DNA of 32,796 nucleotides from Verrucomicrobiota bacterium (GCA_018970255.1 JAGWWS010000027.1:1-32796); one strand, 5' to 3'. Positions 10,283 through 18,475 are shown, counted from the stretch's first letter. Notes: generated by a model not told the origin, from the letters alone. Program-made: numbers and translations.

Positions 10283-10316
10283 AGCGAAAACCTATGGACA
10301 CCCCCATCCCAGTCAA
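10277..10316 (-). promoter_or_regulatory. Promoter and palindromic operator of the DUF433/DUF5615 pair
   Basis: On the minus strand, TTGACT (10316-10311) is followed after 16 bases by TAGGTT (10294-10289), a plausible -35/-10 pair with a poor -10. A perfect inverted repeat GTCCATAG-N7-CTATGGAC (10277-10284 and 10292-10299) covers both the -10 and the ATG of the DUF433 gene. If the promoter is right, transcription starts at or within a few bases of the ATG, giving a leaderless or near-leaderless mRNA. The repeat is seen directly; the promoter and operator roles are inferred. Confidence 0.55.
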
Positions 10317-10372
10317 GCCGTCAGGAAAAACCTAACCAATAGTCCCCCCTCCACGCCACCGCAGGAGCCTCC

Positions 10373-11728
10373 TCACCCCCGCCCCGAAAAATACCGCTTC
10401 GACTCGCTGGCAATCACCCCGCTCAACAGCAGCAGCGCGGCGAGGTTCGGGATGGCCATCAGGCCGTTCATCATGTCCGAAAAATTCCAGAGCGCATCGC
10501 TCTTCCACACGGAGCCCACGAACACCGCGGCCACCCACAGGAACCGGTAGGGCAGGATGGCACCCACGCCGGCGAGGTATTCCACCGCCTTCTCGCCGTA
10601 ATAAGACCACCCGAGGATCGTAGAAAAAACAAACGTCAGCAGCCCCACCACCAGCACCGCATCGCCGAACCACCCGAGGTGGTGGAACGCCGCGTCGCAC
10701 AGCCCCGCCTTCGTCATCCCGCCGGCCTGCCAATCGCCCGAAGCCACCAGCACGAGCCCGGTCATCGCACACACCACCACCGTGTCCCAAAAAGTCCCCG
10801 TGCTTGAAACCAATGCCTGCCTCACGGGGTCCTTCGTCTGCGCCGCCGCCGCCACGATCGGCGCGCTGCCCAGCCCCGACTCGTTGGAAAAAAGCCCGCG
10901 CGCGATCCCGTAGCGCATCGCCTCGGCGATCCCCGCGCCCACGAAGCCCCCCACCGCCGCCTGCCCGGTGAAGGCGCTGGTGACGATCAATTGCACCGCC
11001 GCCCCGAGCTTGTCCCATTGGAATACGAGCAACACCAGGCAACCGAGCACATAGGCCGCCGCCATGAACGGCACCAGCACCGTGCAAAACCGCGCGATCG
11101 ATTTCACCCCGCCCAGGATCACCGCCGCTGTCAGCACCGTGAGGAAAATCCCCACGCCGAGTTGCAAATGCCACGCGCTGGCCTCGAAGGGCAGCACATC
11201 CTTTTTCGCCACCACCATGTCCGCAATCGCATTCGCCTGGACCATGTTTCCGATGCCGAAGGCTGCGATCGCCGTGAAGACCGCGAAAACAACCCCCGCC
11301 CATTTTGCGTTGAGCGCTTTTTCGAGCACATACATCGGCCCGCCGCTCATCTGGCCGTTGGCGTTCACCGTGCGGTATTTCACCGCGAGGAGCGCCTCGG
11401 AATATTTTGTCGCAATGCCGAAAACCCCCGTGAGCCACATCCACAGCACCGCACCCGGCCCGCCCAGCAGGAGCGCACCCGCCACGCCATAAATGTTCCC
11501 CGTGCCGATCGTCGCCGCGAGCGCCGTCACGAGCGCGCCGAATTGGCTGATGTCCCCCGGCGAACCGGGGTCCTTCGTCACCGAGAGCTTGATCGCATGC
11601 CCGAGGTGCCGCTGGATGAAACCCGTCCGGAAGGTCAGGTAAAGGTGGGTCGCGAAGAGGAGGAACACGAGCCAGGGCCCCCACACCAGCGAAGCCCCCT
11701 GCTCGACGAGCTTGTTGATAGCTTCCAT
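10373..11728 (-). CDS. AGCS-family sodium:amino-acid (alanine/glycine) symporter
   Basis: A 451-aa inner-membrane transporter with about ten hydrophobic helices. It probably imports alanine or glycine with sodium. Signature blocks are GALVTALAATIGTGNIYGVAGAL, GGPGAVLWMWLTGVFGIATKYSEALLAVKYR, GGPMYVLEKAL, GIARGLFSNESGLGSAPIVAAAA and GWSYYGEKAVEYL (longer ones to be read as adjoining pieces). I start at MEAINKLVEQGASLVWGPW (ATG 11728), the usual short N-terminal helix. The upstream frame lacks homology and runs into the divergent gene. Length is normal for the family. It is divergent from the YdjM-type gene (97 bases between starts) and ends 91 bases before the DUF433 start. Exact substrate not determined. 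Confidence 0.92.
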   Translation of the reverse strand: MEAINKLVEQGASLVWGPWLVFLLFATHLYLTFRTGFIQRHLGHAIKLSVTKDPGSPGDISQFGALVTALAATIGTGNIYGVAGALLLGGPGAVLWMWLTGVFGIATKYSEALLAVKYRTVNANGQMSGGPMYVLEKALNAKWAGVVFAVFTAIAAFGIGNMVQANAIADMVVAKKDVLPFEASAWHLQLGVGIFLTVLTAAVILGGVKSIARFCTVLVPFMAAAYVLGCLVLLVFQWDKLGAAVQLIVTSAFTGQAAVGGFVGAGIAEAMRYGIARGLFSNESGLGSAPIVAAAAQTKDPVRQALVSSTGTFWDTVVVCAMTGLVLVASGDWQAGGMTKAGLCDAAFHHLGWFGDAVLVVGLLTFVFSTILGWSYYGEKAVEYLAGVGAILPYRFLWVAAVFVGSVWKSDALWNFSDMMNGLMAIPNLAALLLLSGVIASESKRYFSGRG

Positions 11729-11825
11729 CGGACCCGAATGAAACGCCCGCCGCCCACCCGCGCACAAGCACCAAAACTCCCGCCACTCCCCATCCGCCCG
11801 CATCCAGTGTATGCTCCACGGCCCG

Positions 11826-12815
11826 ATGGATTCCATCACCCATGCCACGCTCGGCGCCGCCGTTTCCCAAGCCGTGCTCGGCCGCGCACTCGGCCGCCGC
11901 GCCGCCATTTGGGGAGCCGCCATCGGAACCCTCCCCGACCTCGACATCATCGCTTTCCCGTGGATGGACACCCTGCAACGCCTCGAGTGGCACCGCGGCC
12001 CCTCGCACGCGCTCCCCTTCCTCCTCGCCGCATCGCCCGCGCTCGGTTGGCTCATCGCCCGCATCCACCGCGGAAAAACCACGGTCCCCCGCGCCTCGCT
12101 CGCCGCATTCCTCGTCCTTGCCACCCATGTGCTCATCGACTCCTTCACGGTTTACGGCACATCGGTCCTCGCGCCCCTCGGCGCCTTCCGCGCCGGCCTC
12201 AACAACCTCTTCATCATCGACCCCCTCTTCACCCTGCCCCTCCTGCTCGGGCTCGCCACCGCGCTCCTGGCAAAAAACGGCAGCCGCCTGCGCCGGTCCG
12301 CCAACACCGCCGGGCTCGCCCTCGCCGCGCTTTATGCGGCCTGGAGTTTCGGGGCCAAGGCCGCCGCCGAATCCGCATTTGAAAAAGCCATCGCCGGGCG
12401 TGGCATTCCCGCCATCCGCTCCATGTCCTCCCCCACGCCATTCAACACCATCCTCTGGCGCTGCCTCGCCGAAACCCCCGATTCCTTCCTCATCGGCTAC
12501 CACTCGCTCCTCGCGCCGCAACGCCCCGTCGAATTCCTCGCCATCCCGAAAAACCCCGCCGCAGCCGCAGCAATGCCCCACCGCCGCACGCTCGAACGCC
12601 TCGAATGGTTCTCAAACGGCTACCTTACCATCGAACCCATCCCCGGCGGGTTCCTCGCGAGCGACTGGCGCTTCGCGGAATTCCAAAGCTCCCCCGGTGC
12701 CCCGCCAACCGCCCTGTTCGCATGGAAAATTTCCGAAGGCGGCGAAGTCACCCCCCTCCGCGCCAAGTTCGACGCCCCCGCCCGCCTCCGCGCCCTCGTC
12801 GATGCGATGTTTTAG
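11826..12815 (+). CDS. YdjM/LexA-binding-type membrane-bound metal-dependent hydrolase
   Basis: A 329-aa membrane protein of the YdjM family. The N-terminal MDSITHATLGAAVSQAV carries the first conserved His. GTLPDLDII (two Asp), WHRGPSHALPFL (two His) and ATHVLIDSFTVYGT (His and Asp) complete a probable metal site among four or five helices in residues 1-180. The soluble C-terminal half (about 190-329) is typical of long members. The frame opens at 11811, but ATG 11826 gives the standard MDSITH start. The promoter must lie in the 97 bases shared with the divergent AGCS gene; TGTATGCT at 11808-11815 resembles an extended -10. The reaction catalysed is unknown in this family. Confidence 0.85.
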   Translation: MDSITHATLGAAVSQAVLGRALGRRAAIWGAAIGTLPDLDIIAFPWMDTLQRLEWHRGPSHALPFLLAASPALGWLIARIHRGKTTVPRASLAAFLVLATHVLIDSFTVYGTSVLAPLGAFRAGLNNLFIIDPLFTLPLLLGLATALLAKNGSRLRRSANTAGLALAALYAAWSFGAKAAAESAFEKAIAGRGIPAIRSMSSPTPFNTILWRCLAETPDSFLIGYHSLLAPQRPVEFLAIPKNPAAAAAMPHRRTLERLEWFSNGYLTIEPIPGGFLASDWRFAEFQSSPGAPPTALFAWKISEGGEVTPLRAKFDAPARLRALVDAMF

Positions 12816-12841
12816 GAAACCGGCGCCGCTCAAACCCTGGA

Positions 12842-12863
12842 GGGACGGCCGCCGTGCCGTCCC
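12842..12863 (+). repeat. Short palindromic repeat with GGGACGGC/GCCGTCCC arms
   Basis: A perfect 8-bp inverted repeat, GGGACGGC (12842-12849) and GCCGTCCC (12856-12863), lies 26 bases after the stop of the YdjM-type gene. No T-run follows, so it looks more like a dispersed palindromic element than an intrinsic terminator, although it could protect the 3' end of the mRNA. Confidence 0.5.
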
Positions 12864-12942
12864 ATTCCCGCGGCGCAGCCGCCCCGAACAAAAATTCCGA
12901 AACCCAAAAATTCCCCGTCCCCAATGTCGTCCCCAAAGAACG

Positions 12943-13025
12943 CCTCGCGAGGAGGGCGCTGCTTGTCAGCGCCGGAATTATTCCCGCAAACGCACCGATG
13001 CGGCGCTGACAAGCAGCGCCCTCCT
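12943..13025. repeat. 25-bp perfect inverted repeat made of two facing REP-like units
   Basis: Arms at 12950-12974 and 13001-13025 are exact reverse complements over 25 bases, separated by a 26-base spacer. The left arm is preceded by the 10-bp palindrome CCTCGCGAGG (12943-12952). The arms contain GCTGCTTGTCAGCGCC. Related but degraded units lie at 18726-18762 and 25452-25491. The element fills the gap between two convergent genes, where it could stop transcription from both sides. Confidence 0.8.
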
Positions 13026-13082
13026 GCCCTCGCCTTGAAAACCCTTCCCCCTTCGCGCCTCCGCGCCTCCGCGGGCACCCCC

Positions 13083-14789
13083 CTACCGCGCCGGCAACGC
13101 CAGGAACCCCTTCATCATCTCCAGCTCCTGGTTCGAAATCCTCGCCGCAGGGATCCCCGCCGCGATTTGCAGCGCCTCGTTCGTCCTGCCATTCGCCCCC
13201 AGCACGCATGCCAGGACCGTGAGGTGGTTTGGCGCCAGGGCGCGCACATCCATGTTCGCATTTTCCAGCAAAGCCAGCGCCTCGCCCGACTGCCCGGCCT
13301 TCAGCCGCTCCAGCGCGAAGGTGAAAAGCAATGCCGCATCGCCCGGGTTCGCCTCCCGCCTCGCCCGCAGCGCCGCCACATCGATCGGGCGGCCGAGCAC
13401 GAGGTCCAGGTAATCCGCATCGTTGAGCAGCGCCGGGTTGTCCGAGAGGTTCGGGGAGGCCAGCGCCAGCGCCACCACCTCGCGCATCCTCGCGGAATCC
13501 CTCGCATCGAGAACCACCGGCACCAACCGCGAAACCATATCCAGCGCCCCCGCCGGGACCGCCACCTGCGCCTTCAGCCCGTCATCGAAAATCGCATACT
13601 CCCCGCTCCGGTGCAGATACTCGAGGATCTCCGCCGTCTCCTGCGGCCGGTCGCGGAATTCCCCCACCACCGCACGGTAGGCGGCCTCGCCCTCCTGTGC
13701 CTTCCCTCCCATTTTGAGCGCCCGCCCCGTGTAAACCTTCGCCATGTGCGCCGGCAGCGGCACATCCTTGCGCGCCAGCACCGCCCGCATCGCATCCCAC
13801 TCGCCCAGCCCCGCCGCCGCATCCAGCCAGGCCCGCATCGCCGCCGCATTTTTCATCGCATCCTCCGGCGGCAGGAGCGCCAGCGCCTCGCGCGGCTGCC
13901 CCTGCGAGTTCAACCACATCGCCCCCACGAGCCGTTCATCCAGCGGGGCCCCCGCCAGCCTCGCCGCCATGCCCGCCGCCACGCGCGGCTTGGATGCCGG
14001 GTCCATCGCCACCTCCACCGTATCCGCCAGCATGAGCAACCGCTCCGTGCGCTTCGGGTGCGAACGGATTTTTTGCACGAACTCCGCGCGCTGACCCTCC
14101 GCTGCCACGCCGGAAGCCAGCCCCACGGCCAGTGCCTCCGCCGCGAATTCGTCATCGCCATCTTTGAGCGCCCACACCGTTTCGAAGAGTTCCTTGCCCC
14201 CATCCTTCCGCGGGCGCTCGAGCAGGAAACGCATCATCGCCGCCCGGGCCGACCGGCTGTTCCGGATTCCCACGGCCTCGCGCAATTTCGCGTGGGCGCC
14301 TTCCACATCGCCCTTCTTCACCAGCATCTCGGCCTCGAGGACCATCGGGAATTCCGGCTCCCCCTTCTCCGCCACCACCCCGGCCAACCACCGCGCAGGG
14401 TCCGCGTAATCCCCCCGTGCCGCATTCACCGCCTGCTTTTTGAGGTCCTCCAAACTCCCGCCGCCGCTGTTGTAGAGCCGCCCGTAAAGTTCCATCGCCT
14501 GCACCCAACGCCCCTCCGCCTCCATCAACTGCGCCATGAACCTTGCCGCCTCCGGTTGCACCGGGTCCAACCTCAACGCCGTATCCGCGCTCATCGCCGC
14601 CTCGTTCCACTTCCCCTCCTTCGCGTATTCGCCGGAAAGCTCCGCCAACGCATCCGCCCGCCATTCCTTGATCGCCGCCCAGCCCTTGCGGATTCCAACA
14701 AAACCGCCCCAAAGCAGCAGGACCACTCCCACGACAATCCCGGTCCACCGCAGGACCAAAAGGAAAGTTTTTTTCGAGGGAAGCTTCAT
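13083..14789 (-). CDS. TPR-repeat protein with N-terminal membrane anchor
   Basis: A 568-aa protein with one N-terminal transmembrane helix (about 10-34, TGIVVGVVLLLWGGFVGI). A long alpha-helical region of TPR-like pairs follows, for example ALAELSGEYAKEGKWNEAAM, DTALRLDPVQPEAARFMAQL, AEMLVKKGDVEGAHAKLREA and LLFTFALERLKAGQSGEAL. It probably faces the periplasm and scaffolds other proteins; no enzyme motif is visible. It lies downstream of the PEP-CTERM gene on the same strand but beyond a strong terminator, so it likely has its own promoter. Large TPR proteins are common near exosortase-sorted proteins, but a link here is inference. Confidence 0.75.
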   Translation of the reverse strand: MKLPSKKTFLLVLRWTGIVVGVVLLLWGGFVGIRKGWAAIKEWRADALAELSGEYAKEGKWNEAAMSADTALRLDPVQPEAARFMAQLMEAEGRWVQAMELYGRLYNSGGGSLEDLKKQAVNAARGDYADPARWLAGVVAEKGEPEFPMVLEAEMLVKKGDVEGAHAKLREAVGIRNSRSARAAMMRFLLERPRKDGGKELFETVWALKDGDDEFAAEALAVGLASGVAAEGQRAEFVQKIRSHPKRTERLLMLADTVEVAMDPASKPRVAAGMAARLAGAPLDERLVGAMWLNSQGQPREALALLPPEDAMKNAAAMRAWLDAAAGLGEWDAMRAVLARKDVPLPAHMAKVYTGRALKMGGKAQEGEAAYRAVVGEFRDRPQETAEILEYLHRSGEYAIFDDGLKAQVAVPAGALDMVSRLVPVVLDARDSARMREVVALALASPNLSDNPALLNDADYLDLVLGRPIDVAALRARREANPGDAALLFTFALERLKAGQSGEALALLENANMDVRALAPNHLTVLACVLGANGRTNEALQIAAGIPAARISNQELEMMKGFLALPAR

Positions 14790-14794
14790 CGATC

Positions 14795-14826
14795 AAAAAA
14801 AGAACCCGGCCAATTTCTTGGCCGGG
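14795..14826 (-). terminator. Rho-independent terminator of the PEP-CTERM gene
   Basis: On the minus strand a perfect 9-bp stem (CCCGGCCAA/TTGGCCGGG, 14826-14818 with 14813-14805) with a 4-base loop is followed by TTC and seven Ts (14801-14795). This is a textbook intrinsic terminator 25 bases after the PEP-CTERM stop and just before the TPR gene start. Confidence 0.9.
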
Positions 14827-14851
14827 CTCAAATCATCTCAACCAAAAACCC

Positions 14852-15562
14852 TCAAGCCGCCGCAGGAGCGGACTTCTTCCGGCGCTTGATGAAGACATAC
14901 GCGCCGATGCCGCTGAGGAGAAGGAGCGAGGCAGCCACTTGGCCGGGCTCGGGAACGGGCACGGGGCCGGATGGAGTGTAGGTGTAGCGGAGAGTGTAAC
15001 TTGAGGCCGCCGTGAATAGGGAGTTTGAGGTGGTTGGCTGCACAGCCGAAGTGATGCTAAAGCTAGTCATAGCCCTTCCTGTAAAGTTAGGTGTATTAGC
15101 AACACCGCCGACATCTTGATAAGAACTCCAGTTGGCGGAGTTGATGGTGTAAGTTTGCACGCTGGATATCAAAGACTGAGAGCCTGTAATGCTAAATGAT
15201 TGGGTAGAATCTGCTGGGACGAGGCTGGGCAATCCAGGACTCAACGAAAGATTGACAGGTGTGGTGTTTTGTTGAGTCAAACCAGTGCCACTTGTTCTGA
15301 TGAAAGCAGACAAGTTGGTGAAGGTGGCATCTTCACCTGATGAATTGGTGTCAATAGAGACAGACCCGCCTGCTACGCTGGAATTGAAAAGCAGTTCAAC
15401 CGCCGTCAAGGTTCCAAGACCAGTATCAAACTTCAGGAAGGAAAAAGTAGTGTTTGTGGATCCGATCGTTGGTGAGGCGCTGTAGGTTAGAGTTGCAGCG
15501 CCGGCTCCAGCCGCCGTGAAAATGCTGATTCCAGCGATGAGTGTTAGGATTTTCGACTTCAT
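14852..15562 (-). CDS. PEP-CTERM sorting-domain protein, choice-of-anchor E-like
   Basis: A 236-aa exported protein. It has a signal peptide (MKSKILTLIAGISIFTAAGAGA, cleavage near 22), a Ser/Thr/Asn-rich beta-strand body with FLKFDTGLGTLTAVELLFNS near the start (choice-of-anchor E pattern), then VPEP (203-206), a hydrophobic helix (VAASLLLLSGIGAYVFI) and RRKK. This is the PEP-CTERM signal that exosortase is thought to cut. The tail after RRKK is extended by SAPAAA. Base composition is clearly lower in GC (roughly half) than its neighbours, with more relaxed codon use, which suggests fast evolution or transfer. A strong terminator follows. No exosortase gene is in the window. Confidence 0.9.
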   Translation of the reverse strand: MKSKILTLIAGISIFTAAGAGAATLTYSASPTIGSTNTTFSFLKFDTGLGTLTAVELLFNSSVAGGSVSIDTNSSGEDATFTNLSAFIRTSGTGLTQQNTTPVNLSLSPGLPSLVPADSTQSFSITGSQSLISSVQTYTINSANWSSYQDVGGVANTPNFTGRAMTSFSITSAVQPTTSNSLFTAASSYTLRYTYTPSGPVPVPEPGQVAASLLLLSGIGAYVFIKRRKKSAPAAA

Positions 15563-15566
15563 AATT

Positions 15567-15577
15567 CCAATGATTGG
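15567..15577 (-). promoter_or_regulatory. Palindrome just upstream of the PEP-CTERM start codon
   Basis: CCAATGATTGG is an exact inverted repeat (5-bp arms, one central base) 4 bases before the ATG, where a ribosome-binding site would lie. No purine-rich Shine-Dalgarno sequence is seen there. It could be an operator or a small RNA structure. The rest of the gap to the divergent permease gene (15578-15786) is AT-rich near the PEP-CTERM side and shows no convincing promoter to me. Confidence 0.3.
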
Positions 15578-15786
15578 TTGAGTTAATTTCGGGAGATTTT
15601 TTTAGACAAACTAAGGGAATATGCGAATTTCCCCGCCCTCGCCAAGAACTTTTTAAACTTTCGTGAAATTTTTTTCATACGCCCCCCGCCGGGGCCATTT
15701 CGCCTTTCGCCTTCCCCATTTCGAATTCCCCCCAAAGCAGGAAAACCTTCGCCACCCTCCGCCCCGCCCGTGTAGCGTCGCGCGAA

Positions 15787-17073
15787 ATGGCCCGCGGATT
15801 CAGCCTCTTCCTCGCCCTGCGCTACCTGAAGCCCAAGCGCACCTTCCTCTCCACCATCACGCTCGTTTCGATCCTCGGCGTCACGCTCGGCATCATGGTC
15901 CTCATCCTCGTCATTTCCGTGATGACCGGCTTCGAGCGCGAACTCCGCCGGAAGGTCATCGGCTTCGACCCCCACCTCATCGTGGTGAACTCCGGCGTGC
16001 TCGAGGATTGGGAAAAAACCGCCGCCGATGTGGCCAAAAACCCCGCCGTGCGCGCCAGCGCCCCGTTCGTCCAGGGGCCCGTCATCGTGGAATTCAACAA
16101 CCGCCGCCTCGCCCCGAAAATCCGCGGCATCGACCCCGAACTCGAGCGCAAGGTCGTGGACATCTCCGGCTTCATCGTGGACGGCTCCTACGAACTCGAC
16201 GGCTCGAAAACCCTCCTCGGCTCCGAACTCGCCCGCGAACTCGGCGCCACCGTGGGCGACACCGTCACCGTCTATTCCCCCGGGAATTTCAACGCCATCC
16301 TCGAGGAAATCGACCGCATCGAGCGCTCCGGCGACCAATCCGCCAGCGTCGCCGGCCTCAAGGAAATGGTCCTCCCCACCGAACTCGAGGTCGCCGGCAT
16401 CTACGAGAGCGGCCGCTACATCTACGACAGCGAATTCCTCATCGTGCCCCTCCACATCGGGCAGGAACTCTACAACCTCGGCCCCGCCGCCCACGGCCTC
16501 GCCGTCCGCACCTCGGACCCCTACCTCGCCGACCAGGTCCGCAACGAACTCAACGCCGCCCTCGAGCCGCCCCGCTTCGCCATGAGCTGGATCGACATGA
16601 ACCGCCAGCTCTTCGACGCCATCCGCATGGAGCGCCAGGTTATGTTTTTCCTCCTGATGTTCATCATCCTCGTGGCCGCCTTCGGAATCATGAACACCCT
16701 CATCACCGTCACGGTCCAAAAAACCCGCGAGATCGGCGTGATGAAGGCCCTCGGCGCCCGCACGCACCAGATCATCGGGGTGTTCCTCGCCCAAGGCATG
16801 GTCGTCGGCATCTTCGGCACCGCCGTCGGCCTCGCGCTCGGCATCGGCGCCGTGCGTTGGCGCAACGAGACGAGCGAACTCCTCTCGCGCCTGCTCGGGG
16901 TCGAAATCTTCCCCGCCTCCGTCTACCAATTCTCGGAAATCCCCGCCGAGATCGTGCCCTCGGATGTCGCCATCATTTGCGCCAGCGCCTTTGTGGTTTG
17001 TTCGGTCGCCGCGCTCATCCCCGCCTGGTTCGCCGCCCGCCTCGACCCCGTGAAGGCGCTGCGGCACGAGTGA
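15787..17073 (+). CDS. LolC/LolE-type ABC transporter permease
   Basis: A 428-aa inner-membrane permease of the lipoprotein-releasing (LolC/E) family. It has an N-terminal ALRYLKPKRT then a transmembrane helix (about 23-47, STITLVSILGVTLGIMVLIL), a large periplasmic domain (about 48-275), and three C-terminal helices in the FtsX fold. The C-terminal part includes AFGIMNTLITVTVQKTREIGVMKALGA and ends AARLDPVKALRHE. It would take outer-membrane lipoproteins from the inner membrane to LolA using a LolD ATPase, but no LolD lies next to it. The nearest ABC ATPase (22073-22753) is on the other strand with its own permease. Divergent from the PEP-CTERM gene. Confidence 0.9.
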   Translation: MARGFSLFLALRYLKPKRTFLSTITLVSILGVTLGIMVLILVISVMTGFERELRRKVIGFDPHLIVVNSGVLEDWEKTAADVAKNPAVRASAPFVQGPVIVEFNNRRLAPKIRGIDPELERKVVDISGFIVDGSYELDGSKTLLGSELARELGATVGDTVTVYSPGNFNAILEEIDRIERSGDQSASVAGLKEMVLPTELEVAGIYESGRYIYDSEFLIVPLHIGQELYNLGPAAHGLAVRTSDPYLADQVRNELNAALEPPRFAMSWIDMNRQLFDAIRMERQVMFFLLMFIILVAAFGIMNTLITVTVQKTREIGVMKALGARTHQIIGVFLAQGMVVGIFGTAVGLALGIGAVRWRNETSELLSRLLGVEIFPASVYQFSEIPAEIVPSDVAIICASAFVVCSVAALIPAWFAARLDPVKALRHE

Positions 17074-17111
17074 CATTGACAACCCCCGCCGCGGCACATT
17101 CAATCCCCGTC

Positions 17112-17264
17112 ATGTCCGAGCCACAAACCGACCCCCAGGACCCCCTCATCCGAAACATCCTCCTCACCGCCGCCGCCGGCGCCGTAGCCACGCTCATCGG
17201 CCTGGTGCTCGTGGTCGCCGCCATGGTCTCGGCGAATTTCAATTTCATGAACTGGATGGAGTAG
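17112..17264 (+). CDS. 50-aa single-span membrane protein, unknown
   Basis: A small gene 38 bases after the LolC/E-type permease. The protein has a charged, Pro/Asp-rich start (MSEPQTDPQDPLIRN), one long transmembrane helix (about 16-40, rich in Ala, Val and Leu) and a short tail ending FNFMNWME. Its clean start and stop and normal-looking composition support it as real. It may be a small accessory subunit of the permease or an unrelated envelope peptide. Its stop codon directly abuts the stop codon of the convergent ATPase gene. Confidence 0.65.
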   Translation: MSEPQTDPQDPLIRNILLTAAAGAVATLIGLVLVVAAMVSANFNFMNWME

Positions 17265-18455
17265 TCACTCCACCCCGCCACGAACCCTTCCGGGATTTTC
17301 AAAAAACTCGGCGAGTTCGATCCCTCCGGACCCCACCAAGACAGGCAGCGCCTTCGGGTATTTCTTCTTGAATGCACCGAGTCCTGAAACTTTTCCAGGC
17401 CGCCCGCTCTTGACCTCAACGGCGAGCAGTTTCCTCCCGTCGCGCACCACGAAGTCCACCTCCGCCACGCCATCACGCCAGTAGTAAACCCCGCTGCCGG
17501 GCGCCGCGAATTCCCCGATCAGCGCCGCTCCCACCGCGTTTTCCACCAACCGCCCGCGCCAGACCGGATCGGCGTGCCTCGCCGCGAGCGTTCCGGAGTT
17601 GACGGCCGTGGCGAGCGCGTTGTTCAGCAAAATGAGTTTCGGACTGCTCGCACGACGCCGCACCTCGCCGCCGGAATAGGCCGAGAGCCCGGTCACCAGA
17701 AACGCACGCCCCAGCAAAACGAGATAATGCGCCAGCGTCGTCGTGTTGCCGGCATCGACCAGCTGACCCAGCATTTTGTTGTAGGAAAAAATCTGCGCCG
17801 GGTAGTGCGCCGCGAGCCCGAAGAGATGCCGCAGAAGCGCTGGCTTCGCGACCGTTTCCATCTGCAGGATGTCACGCGAGAGCGTGGTCTCGATCAGCGA
17901 ATCGTTCACATACCTCGTCCACAATTCCGCAAACGCGGAATAGCCCGCCGCACCGGGATACCCGCCGAAAACGAGCCAATCCTCGAGGTCCCACTGGAAC
18001 GCCGCGCGCATCTCGGGGAAACTCCAGTGCCCGCATTGATGCAGGAAAAAACGCCCGGCCAGACTTTCCGAAAGACCTTTCTGTAACAGCAAAGCCGAAG
18101 ATCCCAGGAGCAACGGCAGAACCCCCTCCCCCGCGCCCGAGTCCCAGAGACGCTTCACCTCCTCGCTCCAGCCGCGCACCTTTTGGATTTCGTCGAGAAT
18201 CAGCCAAACAGGCCCGCCACCCCGCTCCCGCGCCAACCTCCCTGCGGCAGCCCACTGCGCCTCGATCCACTCCGGCCCCGGAGGCAAAGCCTCGTCGGCA
18301 CTCGCGTAGTGACTGGGATAACCGCTCCGCTCCGCCGCCTGTTTCGCGGCAGTGGTCTTTCCCACCTGCCGGGGCCCAATCACAATCTGCAAACGCCGCG
18401 CCTCCAAAGACGCCAACTGCAAAATCTCACCAACATTTTTCCTTTCAAAACTCAT
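17265..18455 (-). CDS. AAA-family ATPase with DUF4143 C-terminal domain
   Basis: A 396-aa protein of the AAA_14/DUF4143 family. Walker A is GPRQVGKTT (27-35), Walker B is WLILDEIQ (84-91), and a sensor-like LLLGSSALLL follows. The middle region contains GGYPGA and SRDIL, typical of the DUF4143 group. The C-terminus has YWRDGVAEVDFVV and LLAVEVKSG, a PD-(D/E)XK nuclease-like core (Asp then Glu-x-Lys). These proteins are abundant and mobile, and their role is not established. Complete, in frame and preceded by an AT-rich promoter region unlike the rest of the window, which hints at acquisition by transfer. Confidence 0.88.
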   Translation of the reverse strand: MSFERKNVGEILQLASLEARRLQIVIGPRQVGKTTAAKQAAERSGYPSHYASADEALPPGPEWIEAQWAAAGRLARERGGGPVWLILDEIQKVRGWSEEVKRLWDSGAGEGVLPLLLGSSALLLQKGLSESLAGRFFLHQCGHWSFPEMRAAFQWDLEDWLVFGGYPGAAGYSAFAELWTRYVNDSLIETTLSRDILQMETVAKPALLRHLFGLAAHYPAQIFSYNKMLGQLVDAGNTTTLAHYLVLLGRAFLVTGLSAYSGGEVRRRASSPKLILLNNALATAVNSGTLAARHADPVWRGRLVENAVGAALIGEFAAPGSGVYYWRDGVAEVDFVVRDGRKLLAVEVKSGRPGKVSGLGAFKKKYPKALPVLVGSGGIELAEFFENPGRVRGGVE

Positions 18456-18475
18456 TCTTTTATAAGTTTGTGATT

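Noticed and set aside
12816-13082. CRISPR array or tRNA in the repeat-rich gap
   Set aside because: The repeats form one inverted pair without regular direct spacing, and no cloverleaf or CCA-like pattern is seen.
12924-14981. Plus-strand open frame opposite the TPR gene
   Set aside because: Composition is Arg/His/Pro-rich and motif-free; the minus strand encodes an anchored TPR protein with a proper start and terminator context.
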